In this document: piece after piece, positions 25,672 through 33,688 of the stretch | Numbering within the stretch: the stretch's first letter is position 1 | Layout of the letters: each line of letters begins with the position of its first letter | Assembly: GCA_003331875.1 (NCBI GenBank) | Contig: QOQA01000017.1 | Span: 1-36,019, forward strand | Direction: 5' to 3' | DNA from: Cryomorphaceae bacterium | GTDB lineage: Bacteria > Bacteroidota > Bacteroidia > Flavobacteriales > Flavobacteriaceae | DNA: 36,019 nt | Position numbers and translations under genes: made by a program | Notes under the pieces: model-generated | What the model was told of the DNA's origin: nothing | Database searches by the model: none | The model's input: the letters and a program-made list of their open reading frames with translations, nothing else

Positions 25672-27336
25672 TTATAAATCCAATTTTAAATCATCTTTAA
25701 ACTTTCCAACTAGTGGATTAATTTCCACCAACTTTGCTAATTTTTCATTAGGAGATGAATAATATTCTTGATTTTTTTTCTCTTCAATCTTTGCTAGAAT
25801 TTTTATTTCATAGTTATTAAGCTCAGTCCTTAAAAACTTAGTAAAATATTCTTTGTCAATTTCAAATTCATTTAAACTTGCTTTTGAGGGTAGAGTAAAA
25901 GTAACAGAGTTGTTTTCAATAGTGGGATCATTTATTAAAATAATACTTGAGAGGCTTTTTTTGCCCATTTCATTGATCTTTTTTGAGTATAAATCAACCT
26001 TATTTTTGAGGTCATTTATATCAAATTCATCAGTTGATTTCTTCTTTTCAGCTTCAATAAAATCTTTCTCTTCTTTTGCTTGTTTTTTTAGTTTTAAACT
26101 TGATATTGAAAGTGCAGAAATATTCTTTATATCGTCAACACTTTTTTTGTTAGTAGATTCAGTAGGTTTTATTGATCTAAACTTTTTTTCTTCCTGACTA
26201 TTTTCGTCAGACAAGTTTTTTTCAGAGGTTTTTGCTAATTCTGAATTTAGAATTTTATTTTTTTTTTTTGGAACTAATGAATTTTGAGATTTATTTTTAT
26301 TACATATCTTCATTAGTAATATTTCAACTACCAATTTTTTATTTTCAAAATTTGATAAATTTATTATTGAATTTTCAATAATTTCTATTATTTCAATAAG
26401 TATATTTTGTCCGATAAGTTTTGATTGAATTAAAACTTTTTCAAATTCATAATCTTCATCATTTAAGTTATATGAGTTGGATGCTTTTGCAACCACTAGG
26501 TCTCTAAAATGTTGAGCAAGACCCTCTAAGAAATCTTTTTCACCAAATCCTTTATTCGAAAGATCATTAAAGCATACAATAGCCTCGTTTATACTAGATT
26601 TTAAAATTAATTCTGAAAATTTTAAATAAGTATCTGTATCAAGAACATTTAAAATCTGAGATGTCATCTCTAATGTAATATTTCCATTGGTATAGTTTAT
26701 CACCCTGTCTAATATTGTTAGTGAATCTCTTAGTGATCCAAAAGCTTTTTTAGCAATGATAGATATTGCTTTTGGTTCATATTTATAACCTTCAGATCTT
26801 ATAATTTCCTCTAAATAATTTTTACTGTCTTGATCAGAGATTTTTTTAAAATCATAAATCTGACATCGGGATAAAATAGTAGGTAAGATTTTATTTTTTT
26901 CTGTTGTAGCTAAAATGAATACAATGTGTGATGGAGGTTCCTCCAAAGTTTTTAGAAAAGCATTTTCAGCCTCTTTTGTCAACATGTGAACTTCATCAAT
27001 AATATATACCTTATATTTTCCAATTTGCGGTGGTATTTTCACTTTTTCAAGTAAATCTCTTATATCATCAATTTTTCTGTTAGATGCAGCGTCAAGCTCA
27101 AATATGTTGAAGGCATGATCATATTTTTCTAATTCAATAGAATCTTTATTAATTTCTTTTGCATATATTCTGGCACAAGTTGTTTTGCCTACTCCTTTTG
27201 GTCCACAAAATAAAATAGCTGATGGAATCTTATTTTCTTTTATAGAGTTTTTTAAAGTATCAGTAACATGATTTTGACCTATTACTTTATTGAATTCATC
27301 AGGTCTATATTTTAAGGCCGATACTTTGTATTCCAT
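25672..27336 (-). CDS. dnaX: DNA polymerase III clamp-loader subunit gamma/tau
   Basis: AAA+ ATPase that loads the sliding clamp. 554 residues from ATG 27336 (two more from ATG 27342). VSALKYRPDEFNKVIGQ, Walker A GPKGVGKTT, Walker B IIDEVHML, sensor 1 ATTEKNKILPTILSRC and the LRDSLTILDR region are all clear. The four-cysteine zinc module normally between Walker A and the ELDAASN motif is missing; only residues such as KDSIELEKYDHAF fill the gap. Clamp-loader domains I-III end near residue 350, followed by a Lys/Glu/Ser-rich tau linker and a C-terminal domain from about 440. An A12 run (26258-26269) lies exactly at the core/linker border. Convergent with ppx. Confidence 0.95.
   Translation of the reverse strand: MEYKVSALKYRPDEFNKVIGQNHVTDTLKNSIKENKIPSAILFCGPKGVGKTTCARIYAKEINKDSIELEKYDHAFNIFELDAASNRKIDDIRDLLEKVKIPPQIGKYKVYIIDEVHMLTKEAENAFLKTLEEPPSHIVFILATTEKNKILPTILSRCQIYDFKKISDQDSKNYLEEIIRSEGYKYEPKAISIIAKKAFGSLRDSLTILDRVINYTNGNITLEMTSQILNVLDTDTYLKFSELILKSSINEAIVCFNDLSNKGFGEKDFLEGLAQHFRDLVVAKASNSYNLNDEDYEFEKVLIQSKLIGQNILIEIIEIIENSIINLSNFENKKLVVEILLMKICNKNKSQNSLVPKKKNKILNSELAKTSEKNLSDENSQEEKKFRSIKPTESTNKKSVDDIKNISALSISSLKLKKQAKEEKDFIEAEKKKSTDEFDINDLKNKVDLYSKKINEMGKKSLSSIILINDPTIENNSVTFTLPSKASLNEFEIDKEYFTKFLRTELNNYEIKILAKIEEKKNQEYYSSPNEKLAKLVEINPLVGKFKDDLKLDL
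26258..26269 (-). other. A12 slippage candidate in dnaX (gamma/tau switch)
   Basis: Twelve consecutive A residues on the coding strand, read CCA AAA AAA AAA AAT, at about residues 356-360. Adding one A (or a -1 shift) gives AAA AAA AAA AAA TAA, an immediate stop. Losing one A (or +1) gives ATA AAA TTC TAA, a stop three codons on. Both would yield a roughly 360-residue gamma-like protein with the complete clamp-loader core. A weak AATTCT/AGAATT inverted repeat follows directly. Confidence 0.6.
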
Positions 27337-27344
27337 GATCATTA

Positions 27345-27352
27345 CAAATATA
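27345..27352 (-). promoter_or_regulatory. Bacteroidota -7 element TATATTTG before dnaX
   Basis: Perfect TAnnTTTG on the minus strand, 2 bases before ATG 27342 and 8 before ATG 27336. The expected transcription start falls near or just after the first ATG, which is why ATG 27336 is preferred for dnaX. Confidence 0.5.
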
Positions 27353-27393
27353 TATTAGACTATTAATTTTTCATTATTTTTTTCAAAATATAT

Positions 27394-27401
27394 TACTTTT
27401 G
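27394..27401 (+). promoter_or_regulatory. Bacteroidota -7 element TACTTTTG before rnpB
   Basis: Perfect TAnnTTTG ending four bases before the first base of the P1 helix of RNase P RNA (27406). This gives a good anchor for how far from the motif transcription begins in this genome. Confidence 0.65.
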
Positions 27402-27405
27402 ATCC

Positions 27406-27689
27406 GGCAGGTCTCCTTATCGCTTTTTTATAAGAGGAAAGTCCGGACACCAAAGAGCTTTGTAGCGGGTAACACCCGTCGCTATAAATTATAGTAGGAA
27501 TAGTGCAACAGAAAGTATGTACAGTTTGGCTGTAGTGGAATCGTGTAAACTCTACAAGGTGTAACGCCAAGTAAATCAACGTTTGAGGGTTGCTCGTCCG
27601 ATGTTGAAGGGTAGGCGGCTAGAGTTTAGTAGCAATACTAGACCAAGATAGATGATAAGGCTTGACAGAATCCGGCTTATAGACCTGCC
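27406..27689 (+). ncRNA. rnpB: RNase P RNA (class A)
   Basis: Catalytic RNA of RNase P, which matures tRNA 5' ends. About 284 nt. The 5' strand GGCAGGTC (27406-27413) pairs perfectly with GACCTGCC (27682-27689) to form P1. The conserved P4/CR-I block gaggaaagtccggac lies at 27434-27448, ACAGAAAGTA near 27508, GGGTAGGCGGCTAGAG near 27610-27625, and the 3' universally conserved ACAGAATCCGGCTTAT at 27665-27680. The 3' strand of P1 overlaps the last codons of the convergent wbqC gene by 13 bases. Exact ends are inferred from P1. No other gene lies between 27343 and 27676. Confidence 0.96.
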
Positions 27690-28285
27690 TTTATATAATC
27701 TTTAGTTTTCGGACCACAATTAAAAATCATATCCAAAATGCTTAAACCATCTATAAATCCATTTTTATCCTCGAAAGTTTGAATATACTTGATATTCGAT
27801 TTTTTTTTAATTTCCCTATTATCAATCTCTTTAATATTTTTACTTTGTTTATAAGTTTCTATGTTAAAATCAATGTTTCGATTGGCAGTGCCCAATTCTA
27901 ACCATTTTAAAACTAATTCAATTGATTTTAAATTAAAATTATATAAATTACTGGTTTTAACTTGATAAAAGTTCTTCAAATCAGTTTCATAAAACTCAAA
28001 ATAAGGAGATGATTGATATGCGATTTTTATTGATTTAAAATGATTTTTTTTCCAGTTAGATGATGGGTCTATTGAAACATCATCATAGAACCTTTTTTGG
28101 TTTATACCACTATGTAGTATTGGAATTGAAAGCATTAACCTACCGTTTGCTCCATGAATGAACATTCTATTTCGAAGTGTTTGTTTTTTGTAATAAGATT
28201 TTTTCATCCAGAAAAAATCATTTTTTAAAATTATTTTCCAAAATAAGATTGAAGGAAAATAAGTAGGCAATAAAATTGATTTCAT
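27677..28285 (-). CDS. WbqC-like family protein
   Basis: 202-residue soluble protein of the WbqC family: the N-terminus MKSILLPTYFPSILFWKIIL corresponds to the family's xxxxQPxFFPw-type opening, and TLRNRMFIHGANGRLMLSIP plus the KNHFKSIKIAYQSSPYFEFY block are typical. WbqC-like proteins occur in polysaccharide loci, but the activity is not established. In Bacteroidota it commonly follows lepB, as here, coupled by an ATGA overlap. Its last codons (DYIKAGL, stop) are encoded by the strand opposite the RNase P P1 helix. Confidence 0.82.
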   Translation of the reverse strand: MKSILLPTYFPSILFWKIILKNDFFWMKKSYYKKQTLRNRMFIHGANGRLMLSIPILHSGINQKRFYDDVSIDPSSNWKKNHFKSIKIAYQSSPYFEFYETDLKNFYQVKTSNLYNFNLKSIELVLKWLELGTANRNIDFNIETYKQSKNIKEIDNREIKKKSNIKYIQTFEDKNGFIDGLSILDMIFNCGPKTKDYIKAGL

Positions 28286-29973
28286 TTTTTATTTTTTGAA
28301 ATAAAAAATTTATTCGCAATCCAACATATTATGCAAAAAACTATGAAATGAATCAAATAAGATCTTGGTTCACCATCTTCATGAATTGTTGTAAAAACAC
28401 GGTCCCATCGTATTTTCCAATTAATAATTCCATTATTAATCCCATCAATACTCATCCAAATAAAAATTGGGCGGCCAACAACATGATTCTCTGGAACATA
28501 TCCCCAGGCTCTGCTGTCCTCACTGTTATAACGATTATCACCCATCATCCAGAAATAATCCATTTTAAACTTGTAAGAATCAGTTTCATTGCCATTTATA
28601 AATATTTTATCATTAATTAATTGCAATTTATTTTTTTCATAATCTCTGATAATTTTTTTGTAGAGTGGTAGGTTTTTCTTGCTTAATTCAATCACTTGAT
28701 CTTTACTAGGAATAATAATTGGACCAAAGTTATCTTCATTCCAATCATATTTAATATCATTTGGAAAAAAACTAGTATTATATGATTTTTTGGATTTAAA
28801 AACTCTATAAATAGTGTCAAAAATGTTTTTATTTTCTAAAATATTATACTCTTCATTAGTAATTGAAATAGTTTTTTCTAACTCCTTTATTTCAGTAATT
28901 CTTAACCTATTTTCAGCTATTATTTTTGATGGTATCCCCTTATATCCAGTTGAAACTCTAAAATTATTAATATCTGAATTTATTAAGCCTGACACATAAG
29001 GTCTTATTGCTTCAAATTGTTGATTACTATTAATTCCAGAAATTTTGAATTTTCTGTTAAACCCATTAATCTTTTCTCTTAGTAAATCCTTAGTTGATAT
29101 TCCACTCAAACTCTCTATTTTATAATTGAATAAGGGTTTAGCTCGTTGTGGAAGTATGCTTGGTTCATTATTAATAAAAAGTATACCATCAATAATTTCC
29201 AATTTATCGCCTGGAATTGCTACACATCTTTTAACATAATTCGATTTCTTATCAATGGGTTTTATGACACCTGCCTCTTTTACAAAAAACTTCCGCACTG
29301 TATCAGCTGGCCAATTGAATGTGACTAGATCATTTCTTTCAATTTTTTTTATTGCAGGAATTCTTAGGTAAGGTAATTGAGGCTTATTTAAATAAGACCT
29401 TATGCCAGTGCCCACAATTGTGTCGTGTACCATTGGAAAAGCGGCAACAGTTTTTGGTACTCTTGCTCCGTAATGATATTTACTAACAAACAAAAAATCT
29501 CCGACTAAAAGGGTTTTTTCAAGAGATCCGGTTGGTATAATAAAAGGTTGAATAAAATACGTGTGAACAATTGTTGCAAGTATTATGGCAAAAACAATTG
29601 ATCCTAATGTGGATTCTTTTCTTTCAAGGCTAGAGAGACTTTCTCTTCTTGTTGATTTTGAAAGATTTATTGAATAAATATAAAGGCCAAGAGTTATTAC
29701 AGCAAAAAAACTGGATATAAATGATTTTTTTCCAAAATTTTTACAAATCTCAATCCAAATGACTGGGAACATGAGAGTATTAACAATAGGAATGAATAAT
29801 AAAATTACCCACCACCAAGGACGATGAATTATTCGCATCAAAATTAAAGCATTGTAAATTGGGATAAATGCTGATAATTTTTTAAACCCTGCTAAACTGT
29901 AGAGTCTATATGTACCTAGTCCATGAATTATTTGAATTAAAATGAAAAATAAAAACCAACCTAACCAACTCAT
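28282..29973 (-). CDS. lepB: signal peptidase I with N-terminal multi-helix domain
   Basis: Cleaves signal peptides of exported proteins at the membrane. 563 residues. Residues 1 to about 105 form a multi-helix membrane domain of the DUF5684 type; another helix (about 123-142) precedes the protease. The catalytic serine is Ser150 in IIPTGSLEKTL (box B) and the general-base lysine Lys248 in VKRCVAIPGDKLEI (box D); box E MMGDNRYNSEDSRAWGYV follows only near 485-505, so a long insertion (about 285-470) separates D from E. A C-terminal helix ends the protein. Long LepB proteins of this type are usual in Bacteroidota. Overlaps dapB and wbqC by 4 bases each. Confidence 0.94.
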   Translation of the reverse strand: MSWLGWFLFFILIQIIHGLGTYRLYSLAGFKKLSAFIPIYNALILMRIIHRPWWWVILLFIPIVNTLMFPVIWIEICKNFGKKSFISSFFAVITLGLYIYSINLSKSTRRESLSSLERKESTLGSIVFAIILATIVHTYFIQPFIIPTGSLEKTLLVGDFLFVSKYHYGARVPKTVAAFPMVHDTIVGTGIRSYLNKPQLPYLRIPAIKKIERNDLVTFNWPADTVRKFFVKEAGVIKPIDKKSNYVKRCVAIPGDKLEIIDGILFINNEPSILPQRAKPLFNYKIESLSGISTKDLLREKINGFNRKFKISGINSNQQFEAIRPYVSGLINSDINNFRVSTGYKGIPSKIIAENRLRITEIKELEKTISITNEEYNILENKNIFDTIYRVFKSKKSYNTSFFPNDIKYDWNEDNFGPIIIPSKDQVIELSKKNLPLYKKIIRDYEKNKLQLINDKIFINGNETDSYKFKMDYFWMMGDNRYNSEDSRAWGYVPENHVVGRPIFIWMSIDGINNGIINWKIRWDRVFTTIHEDGEPRSYLIHFIVFCIICWIANKFFISKNKK

Positions 29974-30638
29974 GAAAAATCATTTAAAAAATCATCCATC
30001 TCAAAATAACCATTTTTACTAATCAGCCATTCAGCACATAGAATTGATCCCATTGCAAAACTATCTCTGTTTTTAGCGGTATGTGAAAGTCTTATTGTGT
30101 CTGACAGTGACTCATAAATTATTTCGTGAGTTCCCTTGTTTGATCCAATTCTTTTTGATTTAATTGGTGTGGCTTTTTTTAGTATTGCATCAATATCCTC
30201 TTTAATTTTTATAGCTGTTCCGCTTGGAGAGTCAATTTTCGAAGTATGATGAATTTCATTAATTTTTGAATTAAATTCATCGTGGTGCTTCATAATTTTA
30301 CTAATTGAATTATTAATTTTGAAAAAAAGATTTACTCCAAGACTGAAATTTGGGGAAAATAAAAAAGTAGATTTATTTAACTTACAATATTTTTTAATTT
30401 TATCAATGTCATCCAGCCAGCCTGTAGTTCCGCAAACTACAGGTATTTTTTTTTCAAAACATTTAATAATGTTTGAATATGCACTTCTAGGTGTCGAAAA
30501 TATAATTGCAATATCAGAGCCATCTTCAACCTCTTTGTCTGGAGAATCTATTAATTGACTTATTGAGTGTCCTTTTGATTTGGCAATCTTCTCAACCATT
30601 TTACCCATTTTACCATAACCAATGATGCAGATTTTCAT
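29970..30638 (-). CDS. dapB: 4-hydroxy-tetrahydrodipicolinate reductase
   Basis: Reduces HTPA with NAD(P)H in lysine/diaminopimelate synthesis. 222 residues, on the short side for the family. N-terminal Rossmann motif IIGYGKMG (5-12), CGTTGW (69-74), SPNFSLGVNLF (95-105) and the catalytic HHTSKIDSPSGTA (130-142) with His130/His131, Lys134 and the substrate-binding SGT. It begins directly after the DUF5683 gene stop and overlaps lepB by ATGA. Confidence 0.95.
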   Translation of the reverse strand: MKICIIGYGKMGKMVEKIAKSKGHSISQLIDSPDKEVEDGSDIAIIFSTPRSAYSNIIKCFEKKIPVVCGTTGWLDDIDKIKKYCKLNKSTFLFSPNFSLGVNLFFKINNSISKIMKHHDEFNSKINEIHHTSKIDSPSGTAIKIKEDIDAILKKATPIKSKRIGSNKGTHEIIYESLSDTIRLSHTAKNRDSFAMGSILCAEWLISKNGYFEMDDFLNDFS

Positions 30639-31169
30639 TTAAAAATTATAATTTATTTTTATTCCAATAGATAGCCCAATTTCACTTGATAAATCTAATA
30701 TGGATGGTTGAAAACTTAGATTTTCATCCACATTATAGTCTAGCAAATGGGCATCAATATTTGCATCTAAAATATTCAAAAAATAAAATCCAACTAAAAA
30801 AACCATTGATAAATCTTTATTTTTTCTATAAAAATCTTGACCATCTAGCAGTCTTTCATTGTTTAGAATTAAACCTTGAAATTCATCATCATTAAATCCT
30901 GCTAGTCTTCTTTTGTATGCATTTCTGTAGGAAAAATATTTTTTCTTATTGAAGTCATATGCATAACCAGAAATCCCAATAGCAGAAAAAACTATCGGAA
31001 CTTTCCAAGCTTTTCTGTTGTATACTTGACCAAGACCAGGAAATACTGCGGAGTAAAATGCAGCTTTTGAAGGTCTTAGAATATTGATATTTTTTTTATT
31101 TAGTTGATCTTGGGCTATTGTAATCAAAGAAAAATTTAAAAAAATGATAATTATAAAATTATTTCTCAT
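30639..31169 (-). CDS. DUF5683 envelope protein with signal peptide
   Basis: 176 residues. A Sec signal peptide (hydrophobic about 4-18, ending ITIAQ) is followed by the motif RPSKAAFYSAVFPGLGQVYNR and KAWKVPIVFSAIG, which mark the DUF5683 family of Bacteroidota; a second hydrophobic stretch, MVFLVGFYFLNILDA, lies at about 123-137. Function unknown. The gene sits in the conserved order parB-DUF5683-dapB-lepB and overlaps the end of parB by 11 bases. Confidence 0.87.
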   Translation of the reverse strand: MRNNFIIIIFLNFSLITIAQDQLNKKNINILRPSKAAFYSAVFPGLGQVYNRKAWKVPIVFSAIGISGYAYDFNKKKYFSYRNAYKRRLAGFNDDEFQGLILNNERLLDGQDFYRKNKDLSMVFLVGFYFLNILDANIDAHLLDYNVDENLSFQPSILDLSSEIGLSIGIKINYNF

Positions 31170-32022
31170 TTAATTGTTTTAAAAAACTTTTAAGTTTCTC
31201 CTCACTTTGAAAATCGAAACTTACTGATTTGGTTTTTTTATTAAAATTAAACTTCACTATGGTTTCAAAGTTTTTTTGTATTTGATCTTTAATGTCTAAG
31301 TAGTATTTTGACATTGGTTTTTTTATTGTGGACTTTCTTCCCCTTATTTGAGAAACAAGCTTTTCTGTATCTCTGACAGATAATGATTTTTTCACAATTT
31401 TTTCATAAACAGATAGTTGTTCTGAAAATGAGTTAATATTTATCAAAGCCCTTCCATGACCCATTGAAATAAAATTATCTCTTAAACCACTTTGAATAAT
31501 AGGATCAAGTTTTAATAGTCGAATGTAATTTGTAATTGTTGTTCTATCTTTTCCTACTCTCTTACTCATCTCTTCATGAGAGATTTTTAATTCCTCAGTT
31601 AGTCTACTGTAGGATATAGCAATTTCAATTGGATCTAGATTTTTTCTTTGAATATTTTCTACAAGTGCCATTTCCAATGATTCTTGATCATTTGCCAATC
31701 TTATATATGCTGGAATGGATTTCTTTGATAATTTTTTGAATGCCTTTAATCTTCTTTCACCCGAAATCAATGTAAATCGACCATTATTCTTTTTAATTGT
31801 AATTGGTTGAATCAATCCTAATTTATCAATTGATGAAGTAAGTTCTTCAAGATCGCTAGTATTGAAATTTGTTCGTGGCTGAAATGGGTTAAGATCAATT
31901 AAGTCAATTTCAATTTCATTGAAAAGTCTATTATTTTTTTGATCAAGTATGTTGTTTTCATCATCATTAAGAATTGAGGATAGTCCTCTTCCTAAACTTC
32001 TTTTTTTGTAAGCCTTTGCCAT
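31159..32022 (-). CDS. parB: chromosome-partitioning protein ParB
   Basis: CTP-dependent DNA clamp that loads at parS and is moved by ParA. 287 residues. The N-terminus KKRSLGRGLSSIL is the usual ParA-contact tail. The CTP/ParB domain has IDLNPFQPRTNF, GLIQPITIKK, and GERRLKAFKKL; a helix-turn-helix region follows (SHEEMSKRVGKDRTTITNYIRLL). The C-terminal part is a basic dimerisation region. It starts one base after the parA stop. No convincing parS site is seen in this window. Confidence 0.96.
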   Translation of the reverse strand: MAKAYKKRSLGRGLSSILNDDENNILDQKNNRLFNEIEIDLIDLNPFQPRTNFNTSDLEELTSSIDKLGLIQPITIKKNNGRFTLISGERRLKAFKKLSKKSIPAYIRLANDQESLEMALVENIQRKNLDPIEIAISYSRLTEELKISHEEMSKRVGKDRTTITNYIRLLKLDPIIQSGLRDNFISMGHGRALININSFSEQLSVYEKIVKKSLSVRDTEKLVSQIRGRKSTIKKPMSKYYLDIKDQIQKNFETIVKFNFNKKTKSVSFDFQSEEKLKSFLKQLNEK

Positions 32023-32023
32023 A

Positions 32024-32785
32024 TTAATTTAAATTTACTATTTCTTGTGCAAACTTTAAATAACTTTTTGATCCCTTGCTTGTTGCATTGTACACTAAAA
32101 TACTTTCACCATGACTTGGTGCCTCACCCAAACTAACATTCCTTGGAATGATTGTATTGAAAACTACATTACCAAAATGTTTTCTAACATCTTGTTTAAC
32201 TTGATTTGATAGTCTTAGTCTGGAATCAAACATGGTTAATAAAATACCCTCTAACGATAAATCAGGGTTGTGAACTTTTTGAACTCCTTTGATTGTGTTT
32301 AGAAGTTTGCCTAGACCCTCCAACGCAAAATATTCGCATTGTATTGGAATTATTACAGAGTCTGAGCAAGTCAGAGCATTTAGTGTTATCAATCCAAGAG
32401 ATGGTGGACAATCTATTATAATAAAATCATATTTTTCTTTAATACTTTTTAAAGCATTTTTAAGTAGGTATTCTCTGTTAGATTTACCAACAATCTCAAT
32501 TTCAAGCCCAACTAAATCAATTTTAGCCGGTATTATGTCTAGGTTAGGACTACTTGTTTGAATTATTAGTTTAGATGCTTTAGAATTACCATTAATAAGA
32601 TCATAAGATGATAGATTTGCTTCATTGGAATCTATACCTAAGCCAGATGTTGCATTTGATTGAGGATCAATATCAACTAATAAAACTTTTTTTTCGAGCA
32701 CTCCAAGTGCAGCAGACAAACTTAATGACGTGGTAGTTTTACCAACCCCACCTTTTTGATTAGATACTGAAATAATTTTACCCAT
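32024..32785 (-). CDS. parA: chromosome-partitioning ATPase ParA (Soj)
   Basis: Deviant Walker-type ATPase that positions ParB-bound origins. 253 residues. The deviant Walker A is SNQKGGVGKTTTS (P-loop), Walker A' VDIDPQSNAT and Walker B FIIIDCPPSLG. The short N-terminus, without a DNA-binding extension, is of the chromosomal Soj type. ATG 32785 is preferred over the preceding TTG 32788; it overlaps the FtsB-like stop (TGATG). Confidence 0.96.
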   Translation of the reverse strand: MGKIISVSNQKGGVGKTTTSLSLSAALGVLEKKVLLVDIDPQSNATSGLGIDSNEANLSSYDLINGNSKASKLIIQTSSPNLDIIPAKIDLVGLEIEIVGKSNREYLLKNALKSIKEKYDFIIIDCPPSLGLITLNALTCSDSVIIPIQCEYFALEGLGKLLNTIKGVQKVHNPDLSLEGILLTMFDSRLRLSNQVKQDVRKHFGNVVFNTIIPRNVSLGEAPSHGESILVYNATSKGSKSYLKFAQEIVNLN

Positions 32786-33096
32786 CAATCCTCAATTTCT
32801 ATGATATATATTTCTTCATTTTGTTTTTTCATAAAATGTATTTCTCTACCATATTTTTCCAAACTATCTAAGTTTTTCAAATTGGATATAAGTTTTTGAT
32901 CTTTATCTATTTCTTTTTGAAGATGGTTTATTTTATTTTCTAGTTCATTAATTTGTGATTTCAGTTTAATATTTACTGTAAGTGAATTTGAATCAATGAA
33001 AATGATCCATATCAAAAAAACAGTAGTTATTAAAATATATATGTTACTAAAAAACTTTAAAAATTTAGAATTTTTTATTTTTTCAATAAACTTCAT
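32785..33096 (-). CDS. FtsB/DivIC-like septum formation protein
   Basis: 103 residues. One membrane helix (about 18-35), then a coiled coil (about 40-80, with heptads such as INELENKINHLQKEI) and a C-terminal domain LEKYGREIHFMKKQNEEIYIIE, typical of the septum formation initiator family in Bacteroidota. FtsB/DivIC bridges FtsL and FtsQ at the division site. It overlaps the end of udk by 14 bases and parA by one, linking division and segregation genes in one transcript. Confidence 0.87.
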   Translation of the reverse strand: MKFIEKIKNSKFLKFFSNIYILITTVFLIWIIFIDSNSLTVNIKLKSQINELENKINHLQKEIDKDQKLISNLKNLDSLEKYGREIHFMKKQNEEIYIIEIED

Positions 33097-33688
33097 TTAT
33101 TAATACTTCAACTCTTGAAGCTATGGATTTAAATGAATAATCTTTTTTTATTATTAGGTCAGCACATTTCTTTGTTGTTTCAACAAATTTTTTATGCATT
33201 GGTATAATCATTTTTTCAAACCTGTTTTCAACTTCATTTTTTGTTCTTGACCTTTCAATAATATCTCTGCTTATCCTACGATGTTTCCTTACTTCAGTTT
33301 TAACATCCAAAAATATGGCTAAATCAAAGAGTTTTCTAATATTTTTTTTTAACAAAACGTAAATTCCATCAACTATCAAAATATCACAAACATTAATTCT
33401 CTTATTTTTTGACAATCTTTTATGGGTTTTATATGAGTAAGTAGGACTGTTTATGGCATTACCCTCTTTGAGTGTTTTTAAATGTTGATAAAATAATTCA
33501 AAATCAATGGAATCAGGGTGATCAAAATTAATTCCACACCTTTTTGAAAAACTTAGTTCTGAATAATCTTTGTAATAAGAATCAAGGCATAGGTACTCGA
33601 CTTTATATTTATTAAATTTTTTTATTATTCTGTTAGACAAAAAGGACTTTCCGGAACCTGTTCCCCCACAAATACCTATAACAACCAT
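33083..33688 (-). CDS. udk: uridine kinase
   Basis: Phosphorylates uridine (and cytidine) in pyrimidine salvage. 201 residues. Walker A GGTGSGKS at about 8-15, CLDSYYKDYSEL, the substrate-binding NFDHPDSIDF, the LIVDGIYVLLKK strand and the lid arginines in RRISRDIIERSRT. It overlaps the sugar dehydrogenase stop by one base (TAATG). Confidence 0.93.
   Translation of the reverse strand: MVVIGICGGTGSGKSFLSNRIIKKFNKYKVEYLCLDSYYKDYSELSFSKRCGINFDHPDSIDFELFYQHLKTLKEGNAINSPTYSYKTHKRLSKNKRINVCDILIVDGIYVLLKKNIRKLFDLAIFLDVKTEVRKHRRISRDIIERSRTKNEVENRFEKMIIPMHKKFVETTKKCADLIIKKDYSFKSIASRVEVLINEVY

Noticed and set aside
25853-26197. 114-residue plus-strand open frame rich in Phe/Ser
   Set aside because: Antisense shadow of the Lys/Glu-rich tau linker of dnaX, which naturally yields long Phe/Ser frames.
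27355-27579. 74-residue open frame on the minus strand
   Set aside because: It lies antisense to the RNase P RNA, has no recognisable protein character, and the RNA explains the sequence.
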